A stretch of DNA of 64,000 nt, taken from positions 5,580,001 through 5,644,000 of the forward strand of contig JAPFFF010000007.1 of NCBI GenBank assembly GCA_039105265.1, read 5' to 3'. Positions within the stretch are counted from its first letter, which is position 1. Every line of letters begins with the position of its first letter. A program made the position numbers and the translations under genes. The DNA is from Tritrichomonas musculus. Its lineage: Eukaryota > Parabasalia > Tritrichomonadida > Tritrichomonadidae. The notes below the pieces were generated by a model. That model did no database searches. It was given only the letters and a program-made list of their open reading frames with translations, and was not told the origin of the DNA. Positions 27,359-37,010 of this stretch are shown in pieces.

Positions 27359-30300
27359 ACCTAAGAGTACGTGCAAATTTAGGTAAGTTGGTTTGTTGAA
27401 ATGTCTTTGACTTCCTGAATGCATTCGAGCCATCCAACAAATCAAATGTCATGCTTTCTCCTTTGTACATCCTTTCATAGAGTTCTTCAACTGAGATACC
27501 CATCCTTTTGCACTTGTTGAGAATAACTTGTTTTGGAATTCCTTTAAGTCTAATATGGTATCCTTCATTTCCTTGTTCATCAACCAAGATATCGAGGTAG
27601 CTCTTTTTACCAAGTGCAATGAGTTTTCTTGAGTGTATTTCCCCTTGACTACCTTCGAACTCATCGAAGTCATTATGGAACTGACACATATTTTTACCAA
27701 TAAGAGGTTGATGATACTTGAACTGGAATAAGTCAGCTATCTTTGGCACGTCATTTTCCATAACGTGACAAGAATCTGTGTCTTGGTAGTAGATAGGTAT
27801 ACCTGCTTGTTCAGCTGTAGCCATAACCCTGTTCATTAAGTGCTTACTCCAAGAGAGAACGCTTGCACCAAATTGAGGTAGGTTGAAATGGTCATTAATT
27901 GGTTTCAACTTCTTGACATAGCACTTATCAATATTAACATCTTCAACAACCTCCTTGACAAAGTTGTAGTTCCGCCAGAGATACTTGTATAGTTGGCTTT
28001 TTGGTACTGTCTTTGTTTCAGTCTTAGTTGCTTTTAATATTGACTTGCCATATATGGAGTTGAGGAGGAGCTTTATTGTTTGTTCAAGAGGGTTCTTTTG
28101 CTTTTTATAACTTGCCCTGAGATTAAAGAGCTTCTCAATGAACTCATTGATTTTCTTGTTAAATCCTTCATCAAAGTAATAGCCACGTATTAACTCATAT
28201 TCAACATCATAAAATTCGAACAAGTCCATAAGACCTACTTTATCGATATAATAATGGTCAACAAGGAAATTGCCGAATATTTTACTACCTGCTTCATTCC
28301 TTGTAAATACTTGTCCAAATTTATATGGCTCTTTTGATTTACATTCGAGTTTCTTGATGTTGACTTCGATAAAGAATGTATCATATTGCATAAGTTGTTC
28401 ATGGGTAGTACCTTGTGGTATTACTTTAGGTCTTCCTTTTGGTATACCATCCATGACATACATTGCAGATGGATATAAGCTAACTGCATCAAAGTCTTGT
28501 ATCCTTCCTTCGATGTATTGCTTTTCATTACCTGCTGTCATTGTTCGTCCACCTGAAACACATCGTTGAATGAAGTCTTGACACTTACCTGATAATTCAT
28601 AACATCCATCAAAACAACCATATTTTTTTGCAAAGCAATATCCAATAGCACTGATAGATATAAAATCATGAACACCATACATATCTGTCTTTGTTTCTTT
28701 AAAGACTTCTCCGAGGTCTCTATTAAATTTTTCCATTCCCTTCATCAAAACAATACAATCCTTGAAACAATAGAAGATGGCATATTTAATGATGTCGATT
28801 TTGCCATCATTATAACAATTTGCTATTTTTGCATTTTCGATAATCTGCTTGCAGTTTGCATCAAGTTGTTCTTTCGATAACTTGTCTTGGTTTTCATCGA
28901 TGTATTGCTGTTGGAACTCAGTAGCATCAACAATTCTTCTTTGTATGTTCTCTTGTGTATATAGCTTATATGCCATGACTTCCTTGTGAACATTGAGGTT
29001 GAACATTGTAGCAAATTTACTTAATGCTTGTGGTATTATACTGTATGAGTTCCTGAATGTTAATCTTTTTTTGACTTTCCTTGTACCTTCTTCGAATAAT
29101 GTCATGATGATTTGAAGTACAGTACCACTTCGTTCTGTTATCTGTGTATCCCATCCAGGTGTGTTAATGAAAAAGCATGCATCATACTTGAGGTTGTGAA
29201 AATATGTTAATGAACCACTCCATAAATAATTCAAGAGCTTCTGTCCACAATCTTCACCTTGAATAGATATTTTATGTATGTTGGCACCATCTCGAAAGAT
29301 AGTACAATTGAGATATGGTATATGTGGACTGACTGTAGAGTTTGTTTCGAAGTCGCTATAATAAATCCTTGACCATGTATTTTGTTTCTTCTTGTTATTA
29401 TCAATGAGTCTTGTACATTGTTCTGCATTATATTCGAGACTTACATAATCTTTCACATGGTCATATTCAGTTGTGTTGATTATATCCATTTCACATGCTT
29501 TTATTTCTTCGAATAGATGTAGTTCAAACATCTTTTGGAAAAAGGTTATTGGTTTGATTCCTTCATGATTATAGTCTTTGACAGTCTTTCCATTATCATG
29601 CAATCTTTGTATCTTACATCTTTTTTCAAAAGGCATATGTGCAAATGTTTTATCAAGTTCTTCATAGTGTTGAAGGTAGAATAATGTACAAGGTATTTTC
29701 CTGTTGAGCATATAATGGTCTTTGAACAATATCAGTTTAACTTCTCTTTTATAATCAACAGACCATTTTTTCTTTTTGGTGTTGATTCTTGTTTCATACT
29801 TGTATTTATCAGGTTGTTCAACAACTCTAATGATGCTAAAATTGCACTTGAACTTTTGAGCAACATCAATTATCTTGTTATTAGGTATGGTTCTTGTTTG
29901 AACAAAAAATCGTAGGTCATCTATTTCATCATCAGTGAACACACCTGATTGTATACAAGCATATACAAAACAATTATCTCTGTAGTTCTCTTTCCTTACT
30001 TCATGAAAGATTTGGTATGCTGATAGGTCTATTGGAGAACGATTGATGTATGGAAAAAAACTTCCTTCTGGTGTATTTCGATAGTCTTCATCAATTTCGA
30101 CTTCATCATCATAGATTTCATGAGTATCCATATCTTGCATCTTGGTTCGAAAATGAACACCATCATTTGTTTTATTCATGTCAATAAATTGTACCTCATA
30201 TCGAACAGGAATGAACATGTTTGAGATGTATGGATTTGTATCTGATTGGTCTTCACTTAAATCAAGTTCTCCTGTTATATGTCCGAGTGTACTTTCGATG

Positions 30301-30626
30301 TTGTGCTTATCACTGAGTGTGAAGTACTTGTGAGTTCCATCAAGTGCTATTGCTTTTACAATAGGTCTTCCAACATGTTTCATTTTATAAATCTGTCTAA
30401 GTGTTTCAGTAAACGCATACCTCTTATCTTCATCTTGGTTGATGTCTGTTGCAAAACCAATACCTTGTCCTGCTGGAATCATGAGCTTCCTCATTTCTTC
30501 TTTAAACTTGTCGTTCTTTTTATATTGTTTAGCACGTCGATTATATTCACGACGAAACTGTGATTTGGTATCAGCATAGACATCTCCAATAGCATCTAAA
30601 AAATCATCTTCAATGTCCTTGTTCAT
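27351..30626 (-). CDS. polB: Protein-primed DNA polymerase B, family B
   Basis: 1091 residues from the ATG at 30626. Exonuclease motifs: SDFET (about residue 425), FHNLKYDACF (about 478) and YCFKDC (about 620). Polymerase motifs: A, DFDAVSLYPSAM (about 715); B, KLLLNSIYGK (about 855); C, YYQDTDSC (about 948). These are in the canonical family B order and spacing with protein-priming-type length. The N-terminal 400 residues hold DNCFVYA (about 217) and DHYML (about 303), the Cys and His blocks expected of an OTU-like protease fold reported for Polinton polymerases. The enzyme would replicate the linear element from a terminal protein. Confidence 0.95.
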   Translation of the reverse strand: MNKDIEDDFLDAIGDVYADTKSQFRREYNRRAKQYKKNDKFKEEMRKLMIPAGQGIGFATDINQDEDKRYAFTETLRQIYKMKHVGRPIVKAIALDGTHKYFTLSDKHNIESTLGHITGELDLSEDQSDTNPYISNMFIPVRYEVQFIDMNKTNDGVHFRTKMQDMDTHEIYDDEVEIDEDYRNTPEGSFFPYINRSPIDLSAYQIFHEVRKENYRDNCFVYACIQSGVFTDDEIDDLRFFVQTRTIPNNKIIDVAQKFKCNFSIIRVVEQPDKYKYETRINTKKKKWSVDYKREVKLILFKDHYMLNRKIPCTLFYLQHYEELDKTFAHMPFEKRCKIQRLHDNGKTVKDYNHEGIKPITFFQKMFELHLFEEIKACEMDIINTTEYDHVKDYVSLEYNAEQCTRLIDNNKKKQNTWSRIYYSDFETNSTVSPHIPYLNCTIFRDGANIHKISIQGEDCGQKLLNYLWSGSLTYFHNLKYDACFFINTPGWDTQITERSGTVLQIIMTLFEEGTRKVKKRLTFRNSYSIIPQALSKFATMFNLNVHKEVMAYKLYTQENIQRRIVDATEFQQQYIDENQDKLSKEQLDANCKQIIENAKIANCYNDGKIDIIKYAIFYCFKDCIVLMKGMEKFNRDLGEVFKETKTDMYGVHDFISISAIGYCFAKKYGCFDGCYELSGKCQDFIQRCVSGGRTMTAGNEKQYIEGRIQDFDAVSLYPSAMYVMDGIPKGRPKVIPQGTTHEQLMQYDTFFIEVNIKKLECKSKEPYKFGQVFTRNEAGSKIFGNFLVDHYYIDKVGLMDLFEFYDVEYELIRGYYFDEGFNKKINEFIEKLFNLRASYKKQKNPLEQTIKLLLNSIYGKSILKATKTETKTVPKSQLYKYLWRNYNFVKEVVEDVNIDKCYVKKLKPINDHFNLPQFGASVLSWSKHLMNRVMATAEQAGIPIYYQDTDSCHVMENDVPKIADLFQFKYHQPLIGKNMCQFHNDFDEFEGSQGEIHSRKLIALGKKSYLDILVDEQGNEGYHIRLKGIPKQVILNKCKRMGISVEELYERMYKGESMTFDLLDGSNAFRKSKTFQQTNLPKFARTLRFT

Positions 30627-30700
30627 GTTTAACACAAAATAAAAGTGAAACGATAAAAATAAAAACAAAAGAAAAAAGAAAAAGTTAAAAAATTAATTGT

Positions 30701-32080
30701 TTATTGAGGATATCCATTATCATCATCATCTAGATGTGGAAAATTATATTGGAATTCATTTCCTTTCGACTTCATATCAGATTTTTGTTGATATTGGTTC
30801 TTTATCATACCTTCATTGAAGGTTTTGATGTTCTTCATCACTTGTTTCGGTGATTGCCTCCTGTCTTTTTTAACGAAGTCGCATGAATTGTCCAACTTCT
30901 CTTTCTCTTCTGGTGATAAGTATGGTCGAAGATGATAAATGCAATTGGACAACTTCCATCCATATGTCTTGAACAATGATGTTTGTTCAGCTGTAGAAGT
31001 CTGGGGAATGGTGTCAAACATGTATCGAAGATGGTCTAGTTCGTTGTCCATCAATTGAGTTCTTACATACTTCTCTGCAAATGAATCAGTTGTTGGAGGA
31101 CCAGCTTGTTGAGCATTTTTCAGATCCGCCACGTCCTTCTTCAGATCGTGAATTTTGTTAATGTACTTCGCCACCTTTTTTGGAGCAAGTTCCAATTTCA
31201 TCAGCTCGAGTGCGTATTCGTCGCTATTATCAATGTCTTTCCTGAGTTCTTCAGCATTGTGATTGATGTCTTCAATGTGAAATTCTACACCAGTCATTTT
31301 CTCCTCCAACTTCGCTAATCGGTCTTTCAAGTTTTCATTTTCTTCTATTAATTGTTCCATTTCTTCTCGAAAGTCGAATGGACGAACATTATCCTCCTTA
31401 TAATCACTATTGGATTTCATTTCATGAACACTTTTCGGTGGCTTGTATGGTTCTTTGCGAGCTGGTGATGGTTCTTCAACAACATCTTCGATTTTTGTTT
31501 CTTCCTTCGGATTGGTACTTGTCTTCTGCGGTTCTGTAAATCCAGATGGTCTGGATATAGGACCAAGTCTTGGAGGTGGTGGTGGTAATTTTGGTAATGT
31601 ATTTGGTGTAGGAGGAAGGAGTGGATGATATCGAGGTGGTGGAAATACTTTACTCGAAAATGGCACGTACTGCTGCTTCTTCCTTCTTGCATCGTCTTCT
31701 TGCTTCAATCTTGCTAATGCTTCTTCTTCTTCTTGTTGCTGCTTCTTCCTTCTTGTTGCTGCTTCTTCTTCTTGTTGCTGCTTCTTCCTTTCTTCTTCTT
31801 CTTGTTGCTGCTTCTTCCTTTTCTTCTTCTTCTTCTTGTTGCTGCTTCTTCCTTCTTCTTCTTCTTCTTCTTCTTCTTGCTGCTTCTTTAATCTAGCTGC
31901 TTCTTCTTGCTGCTTCATGATGTACTGCTTCATTGATTCGAGTTGTTCTGGGGTCATGTTCTTGAACCAATCGTCTGCGGGTGGAGCTGATGGCGGATCT
32001 GATGGTGGAGCTTGTTGACCCAATTGCTCGATCGAGTCAAATAGACTAACATCGCTATCTGAGCTATACTGGAAGGACAT
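30701..32080 (-). CDS. Coiled-coil, charged low-complexity protein, family B
   Basis: 459 residues from the ATG at 32080. The N-terminus has a Pro-rich patch and a long Lys/Gln/Glu repeat tract (RKKQQQEEE units, about residues 50-155), then a Pro-rich linker (about 155-190), a coiled coil (about 255-330) and a helical C-terminal part. The length-variable repeat and coiled coils suggest a scaffolding or tegument-like virion protein, but no family is recognised. It is co-oriented with, and just upstream of, the polymerase. The opposite-strand frames in the repeat are low-complexity shadows. Confidence 0.65.
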   Translation of the reverse strand: MSFQYSSDSDVSLFDSIEQLGQQAPPSDPPSAPPADDWFKNMTPEQLESMKQYIMKQQEEAARLKKQQEEEEEEEEGRSSNKKKKKKRKKQQQEEEERKKQQQEEEAATRRKKQQQEEEEALARLKQEDDARRKKQQYVPFSSKVFPPPRYHPLLPPTPNTLPKLPPPPPRLGPISRPSGFTEPQKTSTNPKEETKIEDVVEEPSPARKEPYKPPKSVHEMKSNSDYKEDNVRPFDFREEMEQLIEENENLKDRLAKLEEKMTGVEFHIEDINHNAEELRKDIDNSDEYALELMKLELAPKKVAKYINKIHDLKKDVADLKNAQQAGPPTTDSFAEKYVRTQLMDNELDHLRYMFDTIPQTSTAEQTSLFKTYGWKLSNCIYHLRPYLSPEEKEKLDNSCDFVKKDRRQSPKQVMKNIKTFNEGMIKNQYQQKSDMKSKGNEFQYNFPHLDDDDNGYPQ

Positions 32081-32272
32081 TACAAGTATAAAAATGATTA
32101 ATTTTCTTGTTGATATCACTAAATTTTAAATTTCGTAGAAAAACTCGAAGGTGGATATTTTTCTTTGAAAAAGTTAAATACACTATAAAAATTCAAAAAT
32201 TGAATAATAAAAAAATAAAATATATTGAAATTTTAAAAAAATATATTTATTAATATCACTATTATTTTATTA

Positions 32273-32698
32273 ATGATGAATGAAGAAGAAGATAAAATAG
32301 AAGATATTTTACAAAAACAAACACCTCCTAAAGGTTGTGATTCATTCGACTACAAAATAAATATAAACATGTCGAAAAAAATATCTCAACTAAAAGTTGA
32401 AGATGATACATCAAATTTAAGAACGATGTGTGAAAATTATGCTCATGCTCTTGAAAATGATGCACATCGACTTCGAGCAAAACAAAAAAAGAGGTATGAT
32501 GAATGGTTTGACAACCTCGAGAAAGATTGTTATCCTGCAAGAGACATTGTTAACTTGTACAACATGTTCTTTGGTCATGAACTATCTATTACTCGACTTG
32601 GTTTCGGGCATCTCGATGGAACAAAGAGACACTTTACACATAAGAAAGTGAAAAGAAACAAGAAGTTCATCACAATGTACTACAAGAAAAATGAATAA
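32273..32698 (+). CDS. Small charged protein of unknown function, family B
   Basis: 141 residues, acidic at the start and very basic at the end (FTHKKVKRNKKFITMYYKK). A helical middle has RTMCENYAHALENDAHRLRA, and PARDIVNLYNMFFGHELS lies near 95. No recognised domain; the basic tail could bind nucleic acid. It lies alone on the + strand between leftward genes, directly before the tandem arrays at 32713-33023. Confidence 0.5.
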   Translation: MMNEEEDKIEDILQKQTPPKGCDSFDYKININMSKKISQLKVEDDTSNLRTMCENYAHALENDAHRLRAKQKKRYDEWFDNLEKDCYPARDIVNLYNMFFGHELSITRLGFGHLDGTKRHFTHKKVKRNKKFITMYYKKNE

Positions 32699-32712
32699 CT
32701 AAAAATTTTTTA

Positions 32713-32930
32713 ACTACTTGTTTTTTCCGAGGTACTTGTTTTTTTCCGAGGTACTTGTTTTTTTTCGAGGTACTTGTTTTTTTTCGAGGTACTTGTTTTT
32801 TTTTAGCTACTTGTTTTTTTTCGAGGTACTTTTTCGAGGTACTTTTTTTTTTTCGAGGTACTTGTTTTTTTTTTTTAGCTACTTGTACTTTTTTTTTAGC
32901 TACTTGTTTTTTTTCGAGGTACTTGTTTTT
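32713..32930. repeat. Degenerate short tandem array, GAGGTACTTG units
   Basis: About a dozen units of 14-22 bp of the form ACTTG, a T-run, then CGAGGT or AGCT. T-run length varies between units. The frames through it are low-complexity artefacts. TACTTGTTTTTT links it to the spacers of the array at 20701-20972. Confidence 0.8.
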
Positions 32931-33023
32931 CCTCATAAGCTACCTTTTTCCTCATAAGCTACCTTTTTCCTCATAAGCTACCTTTTTCCTCATAAGCTAC
33001 CTTTTTCCTCATAAGCTACCTTT
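32931..33023. repeat. Five-copy tandem array with exact 19-bp period
   Basis: Units ATAAGCTACC followed by TTTTTCCTC start at 32935, 32954, 32973, 32992 and 33011. The last copies overlap the end of the small gene at 32990-33256. Confidence 0.85.
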
Positions 33024-33256
33024 TTATTTTCATATTCTTTTATTTTATCTTTCATACTTTGTAATTCGTTTTTCTTTCTTTCTCGATATGCCTTTTGTTG
33101 TTTCTTACGTGCTTCATTTCTTTCTTCAACTGTTGCATATTTTGGTTTCCTTCCTCTTTTTTCGACACTCTGAAGATTCTCTTTGCTTTTCGACTTCTTG
33201 AGTTTTTTGATAATGGCTGTTTCTTTGAACTCACCTAAATCTAAATTTTGGCTCAT
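32990..33256 (-). CDS. Small AT-hook / basic-helix protein, family B
   Basis: 88 residues, very basic. An AT-hook-like core KRGRKPKYA (about residue 32) is followed by a long basic helix (EARKKQQKAYRERKKNEL) that runs into a heptad-like region, recalling the basic region and short zipper of bZIP factors. This suggests a DNA-binding protein acting in the host nucleus or packaged with the genome; inference from motifs. The last residues (EEKGSL) are encoded by the 19-bp tandem array, so the C-terminus is set by repeat copies. Divergent from 33314. Confidence 0.6.
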   Translation of the reverse strand: MSQNLDLGEFKETAIIKKLKKSKSKENLQSVEKRGRKPKYATVEERNEARKKQQKAYRERKKNELQSMKDKIKEYENKKVAYEEKGSL

Positions 33257-33289
33257 GATTTCATTGGAGATAAAAAATTGAATTATTTT

Positions 33290-33313
33290 TTCAAAATCAC
33301 TTCATTTTTTAAA
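33290..33313 (+). promoter_or_regulatory. Initiator-like sequence before the gene at 33314
   Basis: TCACTTC at about 33297, some 17 bp before the ATG, fits the Trichomonas initiator consensus TCA-Y-W-Y-Y. Similar TCACTTT and TCATTTT lie upstream of the polymerase (30626) and the coiled-coil gene (32080). In AT-rich DNA this can occur by chance. Confidence 0.3.
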
Positions 33314-33685
33314 ATGTCGTCTACCGCAAAAGACTTCAAAGAATACCAAAAACAGCAAAAGAATGATATAAAAAGTGCTAATGCTGAAATCACCAATGCT
33401 GTTAAAGAGGTTGTATTCCTGTTCAACCAAAAAATAACAAACTCTACACCATCTAGTGTCTGCATCAACTATGACCCTTTGATACAAACCAACTTGAACA
33501 AGATTGCTGGTGCACTTACTCAAATGAATCTCACTACCTGTGAGGTTTATATCAAAAAGAATCCACAATCTCCAAAACCAAAATCTATTGGCTTTCACGT
33601 GCCGATAGTGTCTGACTCGCAAGAGACACAAGAAGATGATGATGGAGATGAACAAGAAGCTTCATCTCCAAAAGATAAGGAGTAA
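33314..33685 (+). CDS. Small protein of unknown function, family B
   Basis: 123 residues from the ATG at 33314; a longer frame would run into the divergent gene. The N-terminal half is helical (KDFKEYQKQQKNDIKSANAE). A middle of mixed hydrophobics follows, and then an acidic disordered tail (EDDDGDEQEASSPKDKE). No domain recognised. It converges on 33713-34237. Confidence 0.5.
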   Translation: MSSTAKDFKEYQKQQKNDIKSANAEITNAVKEVVFLFNQKITNSTPSSVCINYDPLIQTNLNKIAGALTQMNLTTCEVYIKKNPQSPKPKSIGFHVPIVSDSQETQEDDDGDEQEASSPKDKE

Positions 33686-33712
33686 GAGTAAAAAATAACT
33701 ACTTCTAATTTT

Positions 33713-34237
33713 TTATACTATACAATATTTTAAACATACATGATAATTATTAACAAGTTCATTATATTCTTTATTATATACTTGTTTCAAGTCAATGACT
33801 ACCTCTCCATTATCTTTAATAATTTTAATAGCATCAATTTTTTGTATTGGACTACTCTTTGCTGCACAACATCCAACATCTTCATTAAGTTGTACTTCAA
33901 CTTCATTTACATGTAGTATTGCTTTGATGATGTTGCTAAGAGATTCAATAGGTACTATGATGCATTTCTTTGATATAATGTTAGCTAGTAGTGCTTTGTC
34001 TTGATTAAGTAGTATTTGTGCATATGCTTCAAGTATAACATTACGTACATCTGGTTCAACTTCAACAGGTTCAGTTTGCACTCCAATGTCTCTTGTAATA
34101 ACAATGTCTTCCTTGCCATCATCTCTCTTATTAATAATAATGTTGTTGTTGATGTTCGATGTAGATGATGCAGCTGCTGATGGTTCTAAAGATACATTTG
34201 CTTGTACACCATTAGTTGTACTTCTCTTCTTAATCAT
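33713..34237 (-). CDS. Conserved Polinton protein with D-x-GC motif, family B version
   Basis: 174 residues. The Ser/Asn-rich, disordered first 70 residues are followed by a compact C-terminal 105. These align by eye with the C-terminal part of the A-family gene at 664-1278: a helical start, the block VEVQLNEDVGCC versus VELIIDEDSGCTGC, then KIIKDNGE versus ILVTKDGK, and an end CLKYCI versus SLKLCI. In both families the gene lies near the small structural genes, so a conserved structural or regulatory role is likely. No known domain. Confidence 0.65.
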   Translation of the reverse strand: MIKKRSTTNGVQANVSLEPSAAASSTSNINNNIIINKRDDGKEDIVITRDIGVQTEPVEVEPDVRNVILEAYAQILLNQDKALLANIISKKCIIVPIESLSNIIKAILHVNEVEVQLNEDVGCCAAKSSPIQKIDAIKIIKDNGEVVIDLKQVYNKEYNELVNNYHVCLKYCIV

Positions 34238-34257
34238 TTAAGTTTGAAAAAAAACTT

Positions 34258-34692
34258 TTAATAGATATTGTTTTGAGTAATAACATGTTGTGTAGGTCCA
34301 TATCTAATATCTTGTTTATTATATTCTCTTGCTCTACCTTGCATAGCAGGTGGTTCAGGCTTCTTAAGATATTTTGGTAGTAGAGGTACTGGTTTATCAT
34401 GTTGACCAATATGTCTATAAAATCCACCATCAGTTATGCTAACAGGAGGTTCATGTAGAGGTTTCGTTATATGTTCTCGAGTATCTGGGAATCTAACAGG
34501 CTCATCATGTTCAATAATCTGAGTAGGTGGTCGATTAATAAAAGGATTGAATGTGACTGAATATGTATTAGTATTGCTGAATACACCAAAATGTTGGAAT
34601 TCTATGTCTTTATTTTTCATGGTAGCTTCATTAAACATCATACCTTCTCTTCCAACAATCTCAGCATGTGGGCTTCTATAATCATTCGACAT
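34258..34692 (-). CDS. Pro-rich protein of unknown function, family B
   Basis: 144 residues without clear helices or hydrophobic core, rich in Pro, His, Arg and Asn (RPPTQIIEHDEPVRFP, EPPVSITDGGFYRHIG). This looks like an extended or disordered capsid-associated peptide. It is next to the major capsid gene in the same direction. No family recognised. Confidence 0.5.
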   Translation of the reverse strand: MSNDYRSPHAEIVGREGMMFNEATMKNKDIEFQHFGVFSNTNTYSVTFNPFINRPPTQIIEHDEPVRFPDTREHITKPLHEPPVSITDGGFYRHIGQHDKPVPLLPKYLKKPEPPAMQGRAREYNKQDIRYGPTQHVITQNNIY

Positions 34693-34723
34693 TTACAAAA
34701 AAATAAAATATCCTTCTTTATGT

Positions 34724-36406
34724 TTATTCAGGGGTTGTTAAATCATAAGGACCAATACGTACTGATGGTGGCATACCATTTGGTCTAATCAAAATACTAA
34801 TTGATATATCTGTTAATAAGCATAATAATGGAGGCGTATCAACTTCCTTTCTAAATGGATTATCTGCCTTTTGACTACATATCAGTTCGAAGTTAATAGG
34901 TGCAAGACTTGAAAGACCTTGTTGATATGTTCCATCCGTTTCAGTTGGAAGACCTATGAAGAATGAGGACCTATCATTTGGATAATAACCTGTTGTATTT
35001 TCATTATATTGATACTCATTAGCTAGACTTGCTATAACCTCTTTGTTAAATCCATTTTGCTCTCCATTCATGTTCATTGCATTCTGGCAATATTCGAGGA
35101 ACTCTGGATACTTACCATTAGTACCAAATGCTTTAGCAGGAATATTGTTGTAATTACCACAATTCATATGAAATGCTTCAAACATAGGATTCTTGAAGTA
35201 TGTCTTATGCGTATGCTTGAGTGGGAATAAGCAAAACATACTATCTACAAAATTAGGTGTAATAGTAATAGTTGCTTTATCTTGTTCATTATTAAGAGGT
35301 CTTGTACAAGTGTAAAATGACATAATCTGTGTTGGGAATGTAAGTGGATGTTGTGGGTTAGCATATCTTTGAACAAGTGCTGTATATACAGATTCATGAA
35401 TACCAAAACAAGGTATAATACTCGCGCATTCTTCAATGGAATAATCAACAACACTCCAAGTTCTCCAATCACTGTAAATAGTTCGGTCAACTCTTTCCTT
35501 AGTCTTGTCAGCTCCTGTAATTTCATATGCTCCTCCATGATTTTCACCAACAGGTGGAAGATTCTTGGGGTCATTAATCTTATCCATTGCTATTTTTTCG
35601 GTACTTGTCCACATCCATATTGGTTCTCCAATAGGTCGAAATTCATTGGTAATTTCATCAACATTGAAGTCTTTCATTATATGTGGATTAGCAACCAAGC
35701 TCTTTTCAAAACCAACTGGACAATATACCATACCAGCTGTTGAAAAGTATAGACGTAATTCGATTTTACCTGCAAATGCTGGCAAGTACTTGATATTAGA
35801 TAATGGTAGGAATCGTCGTAAATCAATCTTTAATCTTATTGTTTCAGTGACGGAAGTCACATCTTTGTTAAGATTTGCAACAAAACCACATCTCCTTCCA
35901 TGAGTATCATTCCAAATATCCTTATGTCTTGCTTTACTATATATATCAGCTCTTTTAGTAACTTCATTTGCACAACATGCAGTTAAAAAGGATTCTTCAC
36001 ATCCAAAGTTCTGGGTATAAAGCGTCATACCATTAGCTACAATTTCATACTTCTCAACAGCATCTCGAGCATCCTTAAAACCAAACCATACCTTACCAAA
36101 ATTATAACCACTGACATTTTCTAAATCACTTAGAATTGGCTTGTCTATTTTTATCATCACTTTCATATCTGCTCGAATAAAGCCATTATATATATCTGCT
36201 GTATTATGAGTATTAGGAGAGATAATACATGTTGTATATGAACCACTCTTAATTGGTGGTGATGGTGAATACGAAGTTTGTGGATTTAATGAGTATGCCT
36301 TATTTGTATCACTAAGTGAAATGCAATTATCGACAACATCAAAATAGGATGCAATTTGGGTACAAACCTCAGCTGAGGTTCTCATATATTGTTCCTTGTT
36401 GAGCAT
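34724..36406 (-). CDS. Major capsid protein (double jelly-roll), family B
   Basis: 560 residues. Beta-rich throughout with the Polinton capsid layout. KVWFGFKDARDAVEKYEIVA followed by an NGMTLYTQNFGCEESF block corresponds to FVGLKSSNQLFDRLEIL and NNVNVGYQQNECVREGF in the A protein. The ends of the first jelly-roll also correspond (KIELRLYFSTAGMVYCP versus GDLSIRFQVTPAGLVWA). The length is right for this family. It would form pseudo-hexameric capsomers. It lies upstream of small virion-like genes and the ATPase on the same strand. The overall match to A is weak but ordered, so homology is likely. Confidence 0.75.
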   Translation of the reverse strand: MLNKEQYMRTSAEVCTQIASYFDVVDNCISLSDTNKAYSLNPQTSYSPSPPIKSGSYTTCIISPNTHNTADIYNGFIRADMKVMIKIDKPILSDLENVSGYNFGKVWFGFKDARDAVEKYEIVANGMTLYTQNFGCEESFLTACCANEVTKRADIYSKARHKDIWNDTHGRRCGFVANLNKDVTSVTETIRLKIDLRRFLPLSNIKYLPAFAGKIELRLYFSTAGMVYCPVGFEKSLVANPHIMKDFNVDEITNEFRPIGEPIWMWTSTEKIAMDKINDPKNLPPVGENHGGAYEITGADKTKERVDRTIYSDWRTWSVVDYSIEECASIIPCFGIHESVYTALVQRYANPQHPLTFPTQIMSFYTCTRPLNNEQDKATITITPNFVDSMFCLFPLKHTHKTYFKNPMFEAFHMNCGNYNNIPAKAFGTNGKYPEFLEYCQNAMNMNGEQNGFNKEVIASLANEYQYNENTTGYYPNDRSSFFIGLPTETDGTYQQGLSSLAPINFELICSQKADNPFRKEVDTPPLLCLLTDISISILIRPNGMPPSVRIGPYDLTTPE

Positions 36407-36424
36407 TTTTTAGATGAAAAAAAT

Positions 36425-36961
36425 TTACATCATATCTTCAAAGATGCGATTTCTCCTACCCATTATTCGTTGAGGAGGTATATATTGTTGTGGTGGTTCT
36501 TCATATTGTTGTGGTGGTTCTTCAGGAACATATTGTTGTCTTGGTTGACTCATTCTTTTATCAACAACCTCTTTTATCATTCGTCTCTGTTCTTTCTTTT
36601 CTCGACTTATCTTCATTTCTTCACCTAGTGATTTTAATTGTTTGAGTATTTCTTCATTCACAGTAGGGTCATATGTTTGTTGAGGTTTTCGTGGTTTTGG
36701 AGGTTTTCGTGCAGCTTTCGAACTTAATGACTTTCTGGGAGTTTCTTCAAAATCATCACTATTTGAGTTTTCTTGAGTTTCTTCGATATTTTCACTTTCT
36801 GAGTTTTCTTGAGAATCTTGACGAATTGGAGTTTTTCGGGGTTTTACTATATACTTGTCTTTCTTCTTTGTTGGCAAAACTTCCCAATCTGGGTCATCCC
36901 TTCCATTCAACCATTTATGAATAACCGCAAGTCTCTTAGAACCTGTTAGATGTTTTGACAT
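36425..36961 (-). CDS. Basic, low-complexity protein of unknown function, family B
   Basis: 178 residues. A basic first 45 (GSKRLAVIHKWLNGR) precedes a Ser/Glu acidic stretch, a Lys-Pro-rich stretch (SKAARKPPKPRKPQQ), a helix (about 110-140) and a tail with repeats of PQQYEEPPQQY type ending GRRNRIFEDMM. The alternation of basic and Pro/Gln-rich segments resembles core or DNA-condensing virion proteins, by composition only. Confidence 0.5.
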   Translation of the reverse strand: MSKHLTGSKRLAVIHKWLNGRDDPDWEVLPTKKKDKYIVKPRKTPIRQDSQENSESENIEETQENSNSDDFEETPRKSLSSKAARKPPKPRKPQQTYDPTVNEEILKQLKSLGEEMKISREKKEQRRMIKEVVDKRMSQPRQQYVPEEPPQQYEEPPQQYIPPQRIMGRRNRIFEDMM

Positions 36962-37010
36962 TTAAAAATAAACAAAAAAAGTCCATAAATTGAGTTTTAT
37001 TGAGTTTTCA

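Noticed and set aside
31621-31896. Leu/Ser/Cys-rich frames on the + strand opposite the Lys/Gln/Glu tract
   Set aside because: Pure low-complexity mirror of the repeat in the leftward gene 30701-32080.
32718-32976. Phe/Tyr-rich and Lys-rich frames through the short tandem arrays
   Set aside because: They arise from translating the repeat unit in several frames; no ATG context or non-repeat content.
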